Source of the DNA: Hydrogenophilales bacterium
Lineage (GTDB): Bacteria > Pseudomonadota > Gammaproteobacteria > Burkholderiales > Thiobacillaceae
Reading direction: 5' to 3'
Assembly: GCA_023258975.1 (NCBI GenBank)
Contig: JAHFRD010000013.1
Coordinates: 1 to 64,000, forward strand
DNA length: 64,000 bases
Part shown: piece after piece, positions 9,019-17,524 of the stretch
How positions within the stretch are numbered: the first letter of the stretch is position 1
How the letters are laid out: each line of letters begins with the position of its first letter
The notes under the pieces: model-generated
What the model saw: the letters and a program-made list of their open reading frames with translations, nothing else
Told to the model about the DNA's origin: nothing
The model's database searches: none
Translations under genes and position numbers: made by a program

Positions 9019-9728
9019 GGCATTGGCTGCCCTTCCCTCCAACCCCAGATATACCAAGGTGCTTTTTCTCCCATATTAAATAGCAGGTCCAGCACGGTCA
9101 CAGCATGGGTAAAAGGGGGATGGAGTTGAGTGTATTCCGGGTAGCCAGAATAATCTTTGAAAGAAAGAACGATGCCAGCAGAATCAAAAAGAAACGGCTG
9201 GATATAGTTCCGAGCCGCTGGCCCAGAAATGTAGTGATCTGCACCGGAAGCCTCACATAAGCTGACCAGCCTCTCGGTCTTTCCCTCGAAGTGGGCGTAG
9301 TCAGTGGACCAGCTTATTTTGGTTCTGATCCCGAGCAGCCGGCCAATACCCTCCAAAAACAAACGATTGATTCGGGAAAGTCGCGTTTCATTGGCTGCGG
9401 CCTCATATAGAGCCTCGATATCATTCGCGTAATCACGAAAGCAAGGAGCTCGGGCGTAGTGACCCCGAAGCGTCTGCCAATGTTTAATCGCCCAGTCATT
9501 TTCAGATATCAAAGTCTCGTCAATGCGCTGCTGATACTTACCCTTTACCTCGACTGGGATAGTAAGCCACTGAGCGCCCTTGGAAGTCTTTATTTGATTG
9601 CGGTTGCGCCAATCTCTCCGGGTGTACTGCATATCATCAAACAGAATAAATTCATCCGCATCGTGCATTAGGTCGAAATAACCTTTCCACGGGATATAGT
9701 TGGACTGAAGAATAACAACAGTTTTCAT
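9015..9728 (-). CDS. WbqC-family protein
   Basis: The 237-residue protein begins MKTVVILQSNYIPWKGYFDL and contains EFILFDDMQYTRRDWRNRNQ and LTIPVEVKG, the signature of the WbqC-like family found in O-antigen and capsule clusters beside aminotransferases and sugar acyltransferases. Its biochemical role is not established; a part in acyl transfer or donor assembly for amino sugars is only suspected. The start at 9728 forms an ATGA with the stop of the upstream acyltransferase, so longer starts at 9740 or 9923 are less likely. Confidence 0.8.
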   Translation of the reverse strand: MKTVVILQSNYIPWKGYFDLMHDADEFILFDDMQYTRRDWRNRNQIKTSKGAQWLTIPVEVKGKYQQRIDETLISENDWAIKHWQTLRGHYARAPCFRDYANDIEALYEAAANETRLSRINRLFLEGIGRLLGIRTKISWSTDYAHFEGKTERLVSLCEASGADHYISGPAARNYIQPFLFDSAGIVLSFKDYSGYPEYTQLHPPFTHAVTVLDLLFNMGEKAPWYIWGWREGQPMP

Positions 9729-10291
9729 TTTTTCGGACATGAGTAACGAGTGAGCATCTTGATGAAACTGCCCTCGGGAACTTCGCAATGATCGGCAATG
9801 ACGGCGCCAGCGCCTATGAAACTGTGTGGACCAACATCGACAAAACCGCAGACCGTGGCGTTGGGAGAAACGAACGTGTTGCAGCCAATCTTCGAGTCGT
9901 GATTTACGCAAGCTCCAGGCCATAGGACGGCGAGATCATCGATTTTCGCGCGAACATCGACTATCGAACCGGCCATAATCATTGCGCCGTCGCATACCAG
10001 CGCGCTGTCAGCAACGTAGGATCTTGGATGAATTAGTGCGGGAGCATGATAACCAGCCGCACGGATTCTATTCCAAGCAATCCAACGCGCCGGAATGTTG
10101 GCGTACCCAATTGCCATTGCAAAACCGAATTTAGATGGTGGATAAGAGTGAGTGACACTGGAAAAATTACCAAGAACCCCCGGCCCACTTAAGTAGTCGT
10201 CTACCATGCCAACAGCTTCATGCCCACAGCACCGTACAAGTTCGGCTACGGTTGCGGCAAATTCCTTCGAACCGTAAATCAGTAGGCGCAT
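9725..10291 (-). CDS. PglD/NeuD-like sugar O- or N-acyltransferase (left-handed beta-helix)
   Basis: This 188-residue protein begins with an N-terminal alpha/beta substrate domain (MRLLIYGSKEFAATVAELVR). A hexapeptide-repeat helix follows (IHPRSYVADSALVCDGAMIM, then VNHDSKIGCNTFVSPNATVC) and a C-terminal IGAGAVIADHCEVPEG. VNHDSKIG holds the conserved His that acts as base in PglD-type acetyltransferases. With WecE close by, N-acetylation of a 4-amino sugar nucleotide is the best guess; a sialic-acid NeuD role is less likely because no neuA, neuB or neuC is present. Confidence 0.8.
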   Translation of the reverse strand: MRLLIYGSKEFAATVAELVRCCGHEAVGMVDDYLSGPGVLGNFSSVTHSYPPSKFGFAMAIGYANIPARWIAWNRIRAAGYHAPALIHPRSYVADSALVCDGAMIMAGSIVDVRAKIDDLAVLWPGACVNHDSKIGCNTFVSPNATVCGFVDVGPHSFIGAGAVIADHCEVPEGSFIKMLTRYSCPKK

Positions 10292-10297
10292 ATATAT

Positions 10298-11272
10298 CTA
10301 ACCCGCACCATTTTTATCAGTCATTCGACCAACCAGAAACAGCGGCTTCTTTGAGGATTTGAAATTCATCCGCCCAAGGTACTCACCAAAAATACCCAAC
10401 ATCAGCAACTGCACGCCACCAAAGAGAAGAATGCCTACCATGATAGAGGCGAAGCCAGACACCGAGATTCCACCGATCAGGTAGCGTGTAATAATAACCG
10501 ACATCCAAGCCACCCCTATCAGGAAGGCAGCAAGGCCGATCCACGTCGCCATCCTGAGTGGCAGATCAGAAAAGGTAACGAAGATATTAATGGTGTGGGT
10601 AATCAGCTTCCGCAATGTGTAGTTACTGGCACCATGTGTACGGATTCCATGTGGAACTTCCACTGTGGCATAGCGGTTGGTGAGCCAGGACAGATACCCA
10701 TCAACAAAAGGAAACGGGGAATCAAACTGAATTAGCGCGCGGGCTAGATCTCCACGTATAACTCGATAACTGGTGTAGGCGTCGTTCAGCGATGGTATAG
10801 CCTTATTGAATAGCCAACGGGCGATGTTCGAAGTGACATTACGCCATGCCCGATGACTGCGCTCGGGGTAGATGCCGTAGACTATATCGTGCCCCTCCAG
10901 GGCTTTTCGGTATAGATTCGGCAAGTATTCAGGCAACTGTTCCAAGTCATCGTCCAGCGTAGCAACCCATTGACCCTTGGCATGAGAAAAACCACAAATG
11001 GTGGCAGCATGTTGCCCGAAATTACGGCTGAGTTGGACACCACATACACGATCATCTTCCTGGGCAATTGCTTGGATTACCGCCCAAGAATTGTCGCCGC
11101 CACAATCTTCAACAAACAATATTTCGAAGTCAATCAACTCAGATTCAAGAGCAGCGACCAGGCGGCGATGGAGTTCGTGCAAACTCTCATGTGAACGATA
11201 TACGGGAATGACGATTGACAAGTTAGGCAAGTTCCCCCCTTCGTATCGCAGATCAACTTTCTGATTGTACAT
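10298..11272 (-). CDS. GT2 polyprenyl-phosphate glycosyltransferase, GtrB/ArnC-like
   Basis: The GT2 domain shows LSIVIPVYRSHESL, FVEDCGGDNSW, VQLSRNFGQHAATICG and the metal-binding WVATLDDDLEQLPEYLP. Two C-terminal transmembrane segments follow (FIGVAWMSVII region and IMVGILLFGGVQLLMLGIFGEYLGR), the arrangement of GtrB, ArnC and dolichol-phosphate sugar synthases. It probably loads a sugar onto undecaprenyl phosphate for the GtrA-like protein. The ATG at 11272 lacks a clear ribosome site. A TTG at 11230, right after a GGGGGG stretch and just before LSIVIPVY, is an attractive alternative start. Confidence 0.82.
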   Translation of the reverse strand: MYNQKVDLRYEGGNLPNLSIVIPVYRSHESLHELHRRLVAALESELIDFEILFVEDCGGDNSWAVIQAIAQEDDRVCGVQLSRNFGQHAATICGFSHAKGQWVATLDDDLEQLPEYLPNLYRKALEGHDIVYGIYPERSHRAWRNVTSNIARWLFNKAIPSLNDAYTSYRVIRGDLARALIQFDSPFPFVDGYLSWLTNRYATVEVPHGIRTHGASNYTLRKLITHTINIFVTFSDLPLRMATWIGLAAFLIGVAWMSVIITRYLIGGISVSGFASIMVGILLFGGVQLLMLGIFGEYLGRMNFKSSKKPLFLVGRMTDKNGAG

Positions 11273-11346
11273 GCGATACACATATAACTGTGCTGCGTGA
11301 GGCCAATTGACGGCTGCTACACTGGCCGCACCACTGGGGCCAATAC

Positions 11347-12546
11347 ATGACCTGGATCCTTATCTTATTATTCGCTTGGCCGTTTCTGGCTATCGGCCTG
11401 TCGCTGGCTTGGCGCAGGCGGCTGCTGGCCTTGTGGCGCGAGCCGATGTTCAAAGTGCCGATCCTGATTGTCGAAAGCGATGACTGGGGCTCAGGGCCGC
11501 CAGAACAGGCCGAGGCGCTTGCCAAGCTGGCAGCCTGTCTGTCACGTCATCGTGACAGCAGCGGCCGGCCAGCCGTGATGACTCTGGCGCTGGTATTAGC
11601 GGTGCCTGAACCCATTTTGAGGCAGTCCGACCCCTGGCTGTGGCGCACCCTGGCGGACCCAGCCATGCAACCGATCCTGGCAGCCATCCAGGCAGGCCGG
11701 AATGAGGACATATTTGCACCGCAGTTACATGGCCTGGCGCATTTCTGGCCCGATGCCGTCCTTGCTGCGGCGCACAAGCAGCCCGAGGTACGGGCCTGGC
11801 TGGCGGCGCCGGACCTCACGGAACACCTGCCCTCCCCGTTGCAAAGCCGCTGGACCGATACTTCCGTGCTGCCCTCCCGGCCCCATTCACGGCAGGCGGT
11901 GGCGGATGCTGTTGCCGAGGAGATCGGGCAGTACACAGCATTACTGGGTTACGCCCCGGAAGCCGTTGTGCCTCCTACCTTTGTCTGGAATCGGGATGTG
12001 GAAGCAGCCTGGGCCGAATTGGGCATCCAAGTGGTGATCACGCCGGGCCGCCGCCCGACCGGCCGCGATGGCGCGGGCCGCCCGGCGGGTGTGGATCGGC
12101 ACATGCTCAACGGCGAGCGCGGCGAGGGTGGCGTGTTCTATCTGGTGCGCGATGACTATTTCGAACCTGCATTCGGGCATCGCCCGGAGCAGGCGCTGGC
12201 TGCGCTGGCGCGTAAGACGGCGCTTGGCCGCCCCTGTCTGCTGGAAACCCACCGCAGCAATTTCCTCAGCGCCACCTGCACCGATCCGGCTTCGGCATTC
12301 GCTGCACTGGACACGCTTTATAGGCAGGCGCTGCGCGACTACCCCACCTTGCGCTTCGCTTCCTGCGTGGAACTGGGCCGAGCGATGCGCGGTAACGACC
12401 CCGCCTGGATCGAGCATGACCGGCGGCGACGGTTTACCATCTGGCTGCGTCGCGTGTCCGCCCTGCCCCGTTTCGGCAAGGCCGCGCGCCTGACCGGCCT
12501 GCTGCCGCTGCTCAACCTGTTCACCCGATCCGACCTCCGCCCGTGA
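11347..12546 (+). CDS. NodB-fold polysaccharide deacetylase-like protein, membrane-anchored
   Basis: This 399-residue protein has one N-terminal hydrophobic anchor (residues 2-22). PILIVESDDWGSGPP carries the paired Asp that starts the NodB catalytic site, PQLHGLAHF is a possible metal-binding His motif, and LETHRSNFL is late in the chain. The pattern fits a divergent carbohydrate-esterase/deacetylase barrel that could remove acetyl groups from an amino-sugar polymer. It is the first gene of a plus-strand trio inside an otherwise minus-strand locus, and its stop overlaps the next start in a GTGA. Substrate and activity are unproven. Confidence 0.6.
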   Translation: MTWILILLFAWPFLAIGLSLAWRRRLLALWREPMFKVPILIVESDDWGSGPPEQAEALAKLAACLSRHRDSSGRPAVMTLALVLAVPEPILRQSDPWLWRTLADPAMQPILAAIQAGRNEDIFAPQLHGLAHFWPDAVLAAAHKQPEVRAWLAAPDLTEHLPSPLQSRWTDTSVLPSRPHSRQAVADAVAEEIGQYTALLGYAPEAVVPPTFVWNRDVEAAWAELGIQVVITPGRRPTGRDGAGRPAGVDRHMLNGERGEGGVFYLVRDDYFEPAFGHRPEQALAALARKTALGRPCLLETHRSNFLSATCTDPASAFAALDTLYRQALRDYPTLRFASCVELGRAMRGNDPAWIEHDRRRRFTIWLRRVSALPRFGKAARLTGLLPLLNLFTRSDLRP

Positions 12547-13709
12547 AATCAGCCTTGCCCGCCCGCCTGCTGGTCATTTCCGAGTTGTTCCTGCCCACCA
12601 AGGGCGGCACCACGGTCTGGTATGACGCGGTCTACCGGCGCCTGGGCGGCAAGGGCGTGCATATCGTCACCGCCGCCGTGCCGGATGCCGAGAAAATCGA
12701 CCGTACCCACCCCAACCGCATTCATCGCATCGGCCTGAAACGGGTCTGGTGGCTGAAACCGGAATCGCTGGGCATGTATCTGAAAATGCTGGGGCAATCG
12801 TTGCGCCTGGCGTCGCGCCACGGCTTCGACGCGGTGCATGGCGCACGCGCCCTGCCCGAGGGCCTGGTGGCCTGGATCATGGCGCGCCTGCTGCGCAAAC
12901 CGCTGGTGGTCTATTGCCACGGCGAGGAGCTCACCACCTGGGGGCGCGGGCGCAAATTCCGCGCCATGCTCTGGGTCTACCGCCATGCCGACGCCAACAT
13001 CGCCAACAGCGAATACACCCTGGAAGAGATGGTGCGCCTGGGCGTGCGGCGCGAGAGCATCACCCTGATCTATCCGGGCGTGGATATGGAGCGTTTCCGC
13101 CCGGACATGCCCTGCGCCGATCTCAAGCGGGCGATTGGCCTGAAAGCCGGCCAGAAGCTGATCCTTTCGGTGGGGCGTCTGGTGCGGCGCAAAGGCTTCG
13201 ACCAGGTGATCCGCGCCCTGCCGGAACTGGTGGCGAAAGGGATCGACGCACACTACGCGATCATCGGCATCGGCGAGGACTGGAACCTTCTCGGCGACCT
13301 GGCGCGGGAACTCGGGGTGGCCGAGCGCGTCCATCTCCTCGGCCATGTCAGCCCGGAAGACCTGCCGCGCTGGTACAACGCCTGTGACGTTTTCATCATG
13401 GCCAACCGCGAGATCAACGGCGACACCGAAGGCTTCGGCATGGTCTTCCTGGAAGCGGCGGCTTGCGGCAAACCCGCCATCGCCGGCACCGCCGGCGGCA
13501 CCGGCGCGGCGGTGCTGGACGGCGTCACCGGTTTCCGTGTCGACGGCACCAAGGTGGAGGCGATTACCGCCGCCCTTTCCGCCATATTGAGCGATCCCGC
13601 GCTGGCGGAGCGTCTGGCCCGCGCGGGGCAGCGGCGGGCGGGCGATGAATTCAGCTGGGATGCCGTGGCGGAAAAAACTCGCGCGCTGGTGACACCCGTT
13701 GGCGGATGA
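12543..13709 (+). CDS. GT4-family glycosyltransferase
   Basis: The 388-residue GT-B enzyme has LLVISELFLPTKGGTTVWYD for acceptor binding at the N-terminus and a C-terminal donor site with ILSVGRLVRRKGFDQVIRAL. NREINGDTEGFGMVFLEAAA is the EX7E motif region of GT4. The GTG start at 12543 overlaps the upstream stop. It probably adds a hexose to the repeat unit; the donor cannot be read from sequence. The frame ends in an ATGA with a possible start of the next gene. Confidence 0.85.
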   Translation: MKSALPARLLVISELFLPTKGGTTVWYDAVYRRLGGKGVHIVTAAVPDAEKIDRTHPNRIHRIGLKRVWWLKPESLGMYLKMLGQSLRLASRHGFDAVHGARALPEGLVAWIMARLLRKPLVVYCHGEELTTWGRGRKFRAMLWVYRHADANIANSEYTLEEMVRLGVRRESITLIYPGVDMERFRPDMPCADLKRAIGLKAGQKLILSVGRLVRRKGFDQVIRALPELVAKGIDAHYAIIGIGEDWNLLGDLARELGVAERVHLLGHVSPEDLPRWYNACDVFIMANREINGDTEGFGMVFLEAAACGKPAIAGTAGGTGAAVLDGVTGFRVDGTKVEAITAALSAILSDPALAERLARAGQRRAGDEFSWDAVAEKTRALVTPVGG

Positions 13710-13738
13710 GACTCTCGGACAAACAGGAGCGGCACTCC

Positions 13739-14590
13739 ATGATGATCGAACTGGCAATACGGATAACGCGAATGCTTCTACCCGGCTTGATGCTGGTTTA
13801 CATGAATCAGGCGGCCTACGCTGATTTCGCCGAAACACCCGAAGAAACCAAGATGTGCAAGAACATGATTTACAGCCGCGTCCCGCCCAACTCCACCTCG
13901 CGTGAATGGGGAAGCCTGCACCATTACTGCGATTGCCTGCGCTTTACCAACCGCGCCTTGAGCGCCATGAGCGGCAAGAACAAGAACGATGTCGGCCATA
14001 ACTTGCACGAGGCGCTCCTGGGTTGTGATTACGTCATAGCCGGCAGCCCGCCGAATTTCGAACTATTGCCCGAATTGCACCTACAAAAAGGGGTCATTTA
14101 CTCGCTCAGGGGGGACACCACGCTCGCGGCGGCCGAATTCTCCAAGACTCTGGCAACCAGCACGAAGCACCTTGGCGCCTACACGGGGCTGGCTGATATC
14201 TACATGAGACTGAAGAGCAACGACAAGGCGCTCGAGGTCGTCAGCACGGGATTGAAGTACCACCCGGACAGCAAAAGCTTGCGTCGCATGTATGAGGCAT
14301 TGGGTGGCAAGTTGCCCTATCCCACGCCCGCCACAACGCTCGGTGCCCCCGCCCAAACCACCGCAACAGCGGCGGATTCCGGTAAAGCCGTAACCACCAA
14401 CCCGGCGGGTAATGCCCAAACAGGAGCGCAGGTGCCTGACGAGCAAGTGCAAACGGCCACCGCACCACAACCCGAAGCGACTGATCGCCCCACGAACAAC
14501 CCCTGGTGCCGTTTCTGCCCCGTCAACGAGGCGGCGTCTCCGGTGCCCTCTCCATCCACGCCTGGAGTAATCCCCAAAGACTGGCGGTGA
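13739..14590 (+). CDS. Exported TPR-containing protein of unknown function
   Basis: This protein of about 283 residues has a signal peptide (MMIELAIRITRMLLPGLMLV, cleavage probably after QAAYA). Several Cys follow (MCKNM, HYCDCLRF), then two or three TPR-like helices (YSLRGDTTLAAAEFSKTLAT, AYTGLADIYMRLKSNDKALE) and a Thr/Ala/Pro-rich tail ending near a CxxC (NNPWCRFCPVNEA). The ATG at 13739 follows an AGGAG site and starts the signal peptide cleanly; an ATG at 13706 overlaps the glycosyltransferase stop and is the alternative. The 3' end overlaps the convergent sulfatase-fold gene by 68 bp. A periplasmic scaffold role is a guess. Confidence 0.65.
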   Translation: MMIELAIRITRMLLPGLMLVYMNQAAYADFAETPEETKMCKNMIYSRVPPNSTSREWGSLHHYCDCLRFTNRALSAMSGKNKNDVGHNLHEALLGCDYVIAGSPPNFELLPELHLQKGVIYSLRGDTTLAAAEFSKTLATSTKHLGAYTGLADIYMRLKSNDKALEVVSTGLKYHPDSKSLRRMYEALGGKLPYPTPATTLGAPAQTTATAADSGKAVTTNPAGNAQTGAQVPDEQVQTATAPQPEATDRPTNNPWCRFCPVNEAASPVPSPSTPGVIPKDWR

Positions 14591-16619
14591 CTTCGGCCTG
14601 TTCGCCGGACAAGTCCCGCCGACAGTCGGGATCGGATTCGAGGTCATACAGGCGCAGCAATTTCCCGTCTTGCAGGGGTTGATAGACCAGCTTCCAGCGA
14701 CCGCTACGGACCGAGCGGTCCTTGGCGGCGATGACTTGTTGCTGATAGCGCGGTTTGACCGCCAGGGTGCCGGAAGCCAGATCGGGGACATCCAGCAGTT
14801 CCAGTATCCCCGGATAGCTCAGATGGCCGTCCGGCGTGCCTGGCAGCGTCGTCAACCAGATGCCGGTTTCGTAGAAGGCGGGCAGTTCGGGCAACGCGCC
14901 CCCGCGCAACGCATCGACCAGGGAAACCCCTTCCATCGTCGGCGCGGGTGGCAGGCCCAGCAGATCAAGCAGCGTGGGCGCCAGGTCGATGCTGCGGGTC
15001 ACGCCGTCCAGGCGGGTGGCGGCGGGCAAGGACGGCCCGGCGAGAACCATCGGGATGCGCGCCGAAAAATCGCCGATGGCGGAATTGCCCTGGCCCCAGG
15101 TCTCATGCTCGAAAAATTCCATGCCGTGGTCGCTGTAGACCACGACCACGGTGTCGCGCGCGAGGCCGCTTTGTTCCAGGTAGTCGAGAATGCGGCCGAG
15201 TTCGTCGTCGAAACTCTTCACGCAGCCGTCATAGAGATCCAGTATCTGTTCCAGATCGAATTCCTCGCGCGGCTCGCCCTGGCGCCGGATGATCTCGAAC
15301 GGATCGGCCAATTTCGCCATCGCGAACTTGGAAGGGCCGCGATAGTCGGGGTCGGCGTACATCGTGTAATAAGGGTATTCACTGGCGAACGGCGGGTGGG
15401 TGCTGGCCATGAACACGTTGAGGAAGAAGGGGCGTTCATCCTCGCCCAGGCGCTCCAGCATGCGCCGCGCGCGCAGGCCCAGGTGGCGGGTCAACGGAAC
15501 CCCCCCCAGGTAATAGATTTCCTCCAGAAAAAACTTGCCGATGCGGTTGCCGAGAAACAGCGAGAGAAACAGGCGGATGTCCTTGGGCCCCTGGCGCAGC
15601 AGGAATTTCAGGTTCCATTGATCCGCCGGCACATCCAGGGTCGTGAAACCCAGGTCGAATTTGGAGAGGTCGGAAGCCGCCCAGTCGCCCACGGCGGCCG
15701 TCTGGTAGCCGGCCTCGGCCAGCAGCCGGGGCAAGGCGGCCCGGTTCAACCCGCTCTGCGCGTCGCCAACGAAATTGTCACGCACGCCGTGGCTGTGCGG
15801 CCAGGTGCCGGTGAACAGGGAAAGCAGGCTGGGCGCGGTGCGCGCGCAAGGGACATAGCATTGGGTGAGAGCGGCGCCGCGCGCGGCCAGGCGATCCAGG
15901 TTGGGTGTCAGCGCGCGGCGATAGCCGGCGTGGCCGAGGCGGTCCGCGCGCAAGGTGTCGGAACCGATCATCAACAGGTTGGGGCGCTTGCCGGGTGTGC
16001 CGGCCGGCAACGGCAACGGCTCGCTCTCCTCGATCCAGGCGCGGTACAGCAGTTGTGCCAAGCCATGCAGCATGACCAGGCCCAACGCGGAATACACGGC
16101 GCCTTGCCACCACAAGGCCGCCGCGCCCAACAACACCCAGCCGGAATAGGCCAACCGCGCCAGGAATGCCGCCCGCGCCAGGCGCGCCGGGGAGAGGCGC
16201 TCCCATAGGGGGTAGAAGCGTGGCATGGCGTAATGCGACGACGCGGCGATCACCCCGGGGGAATCGTGCAGCACGCGGCAGAACTGGAAGAAGACCAGCA
16301 CCGCGAGCGAGAGCAGCGCGGCTGCGGCGGCAACGGCCGGGTGATAGGGCAGGCCGGACAACACCAAGCCCAGCAGGTAGGCCACGACACCCGGCAGCGC
16401 GAGCAGATTCGCCAGCAGGAACGCGGCCAGGCCCAACCGTCCCAGACTCAGCGCCAGCAAGGCGCGGTAATGCCGCAATATCTCGCGCCCCATCGGCGGC
16501 CCGGTCTGGCTGAAGTCGAGCAACGATTTTCCGAGCAGCGGCAGGGTGAACAGGATGGCCACCAGCGCGGCCATGTTGCTCGCGCGCAGCGCCAGGACAA
16601 GAAAGAACGAATCGGTCAT
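14523..16619 (-). CDS. Membrane-bound sulfatase-fold (alkaline phosphatase superfamily) enzyme
   Basis: This protein of about 698 residues has four or five N-terminal transmembrane segments (to about residue 190) and then a sulfatase-fold domain. Metal and active-site landmarks are NLLMIGSDTLRADRLG (Asp221), CYVPCARTAPSLLSLFTGTW (255-273) and VVVVYSDHGMEFFEHETWG. The position that is Cys or Ser in true sulfatases (C/S-x-P-S-R) appears to be Thr261 (TAPS), as in phosphoethanolamine or phosphoglycerol transferases. A transferase decorating a surface glycan is therefore as likely as a sulfatase. The start at 16619 overlaps the upstream GT2 stop (TGATG). A sulfotransferase lies two genes upstream. 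Confidence 0.72.
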   Translation of the reverse strand: MTDSFFLVLALRASNMAALVAILFTLPLLGKSLLDFSQTGPPMGREILRHYRALLALSLGRLGLAAFLLANLLALPGVVAYLLGLVLSGLPYHPAVAAAAALLSLAVLVFFQFCRVLHDSPGVIAASSHYAMPRFYPLWERLSPARLARAAFLARLAYSGWVLLGAAALWWQGAVYSALGLVMLHGLAQLLYRAWIEESEPLPLPAGTPGKRPNLLMIGSDTLRADRLGHAGYRRALTPNLDRLAARGAALTQCYVPCARTAPSLLSLFTGTWPHSHGVRDNFVGDAQSGLNRAALPRLLAEAGYQTAAVGDWAASDLSKFDLGFTTLDVPADQWNLKFLLRQGPKDIRLFLSLFLGNRIGKFFLEEIYYLGGVPLTRHLGLRARRMLERLGEDERPFFLNVFMASTHPPFASEYPYYTMYADPDYRGPSKFAMAKLADPFEIIRRQGEPREEFDLEQILDLYDGCVKSFDDELGRILDYLEQSGLARDTVVVVYSDHGMEFFEHETWGQGNSAIGDFSARIPMVLAGPSLPAATRLDGVTRSIDLAPTLLDLLGLPPAPTMEGVSLVDALRGGALPELPAFYETGIWLTTLPGTPDGHLSYPGILELLDVPDLASGTLAVKPRYQQQVIAAKDRSVRSGRWKLVYQPLQDGKLLRLYDLESDPDCRRDLSGEQAEVTASLWGLLQAWMERAPETPPR

Positions 16620-17524
16620 CACAGGGCGCGACCGGTAAGCATCGCCAGCATCAACCCCGCCACCAGACGGCCGCGCCGCAGGGGTGAATGCCACAGGGCG
16701 CGCAGCAGCCAGGCCAGCGCCCGGCCCCGCTCGCCCGCGCGATAGGCGCCCTTGGCGTAATCGGCCAGCGCGCCGGCGCAGGCGGCATGCCAGTAGCGTC
16801 CGCGTTTATACGCCGGCAACAATGGCCGATTCTTGCGCAAGGAGGCCAGGGTGGCCGCGCACATGCCACCCAGATTGGCGCTGACGCTGTTCGGGGTGCG
16901 TACCACCACGGTCAACGTCTCCGGAACACAGGCGTAGGCCGTTCGCGCGGCGAGGCGTATCCACAAATCGGGATCTTCGAAACCGCGCAGGCCCGCGTCG
17001 AAACCGCCCGCTTCCAGCAGCAACTGGCGCCGCGCCAGCACCCCGGAGGTCGAGCCGCTGACCGCCGAACCGTGCATGAACAGGGTTTCCAGCAGCGGTG
17101 CCGCCGTGCTGGAGCAAGGCCAGTCGCGTACCCACTCGCCGCGCGTGTCGACCACGCGAGTGGCGGTGGAGCAAAAACCGATGTCCGGCCGGGCATCGAG
17201 CAGCGCGACCTGGCGTTCCAGTTTTTCCGGCAGCCAGTGGTCGTCGGCGTCGAGAAACGCCACGTATTGCCCGCGCGCCTCGCTCAGGCCGCGATTGCGC
17301 GCCGAGGCGGGGCCGCCATTGGCCTGGCTGAACACACGCACGCGTTCGCCGTAACCGGCCAGGAGCGCCGGGGTGGCATCCGTGCCGCCGTCATCAACCA
17401 CGATGATTTCGCGTGGCTCCCAGGTCTGCGCCAATACGCTGTCGATGGCGCGCGGCAGCGTGCCGGCCGAATTCCATGCCGGAATGACGACGGAAACCAG
17501 GATCGCGTCAGACGTCGGCGCCAT
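16619..17524 (-). CDS. GT2-family glycosyltransferase
   Basis: This 301-residue GT-A enzyme has VSVVIPAWNSAGTLPRAIDS, IIVVDDGGTDATPAL, NGGPASARNRGL and the metal-binding YVAFLDADDHWLPEK. FEDPDLWIRLA matches the catalytic-base region. No transmembrane domain is evident, so it would act at the inner face of the cytoplasmic membrane. The start overlaps the end of the sulfotransferase gene by 17 bp, and the stop overlaps the next start. Confidence 0.85.
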   Translation of the reverse strand: MAPTSDAILVSVVIPAWNSAGTLPRAIDSVLAQTWEPREIIVVDDGGTDATPALLAGYGERVRVFSQANGGPASARNRGLSEARGQYVAFLDADDHWLPEKLERQVALLDARPDIGFCSTATRVVDTRGEWVRDWPCSSTAAPLLETLFMHGSAVSGSTSGVLARRQLLLEAGGFDAGLRGFEDPDLWIRLAARTAYACVPETLTVVVRTPNSVSANLGGMCAATLASLRKNRPLLPAYKRGRYWHAACAGALADYAKGAYRAGERGRALAWLLRALWHSPLRRGRLVAGLMLAMLTGRAL

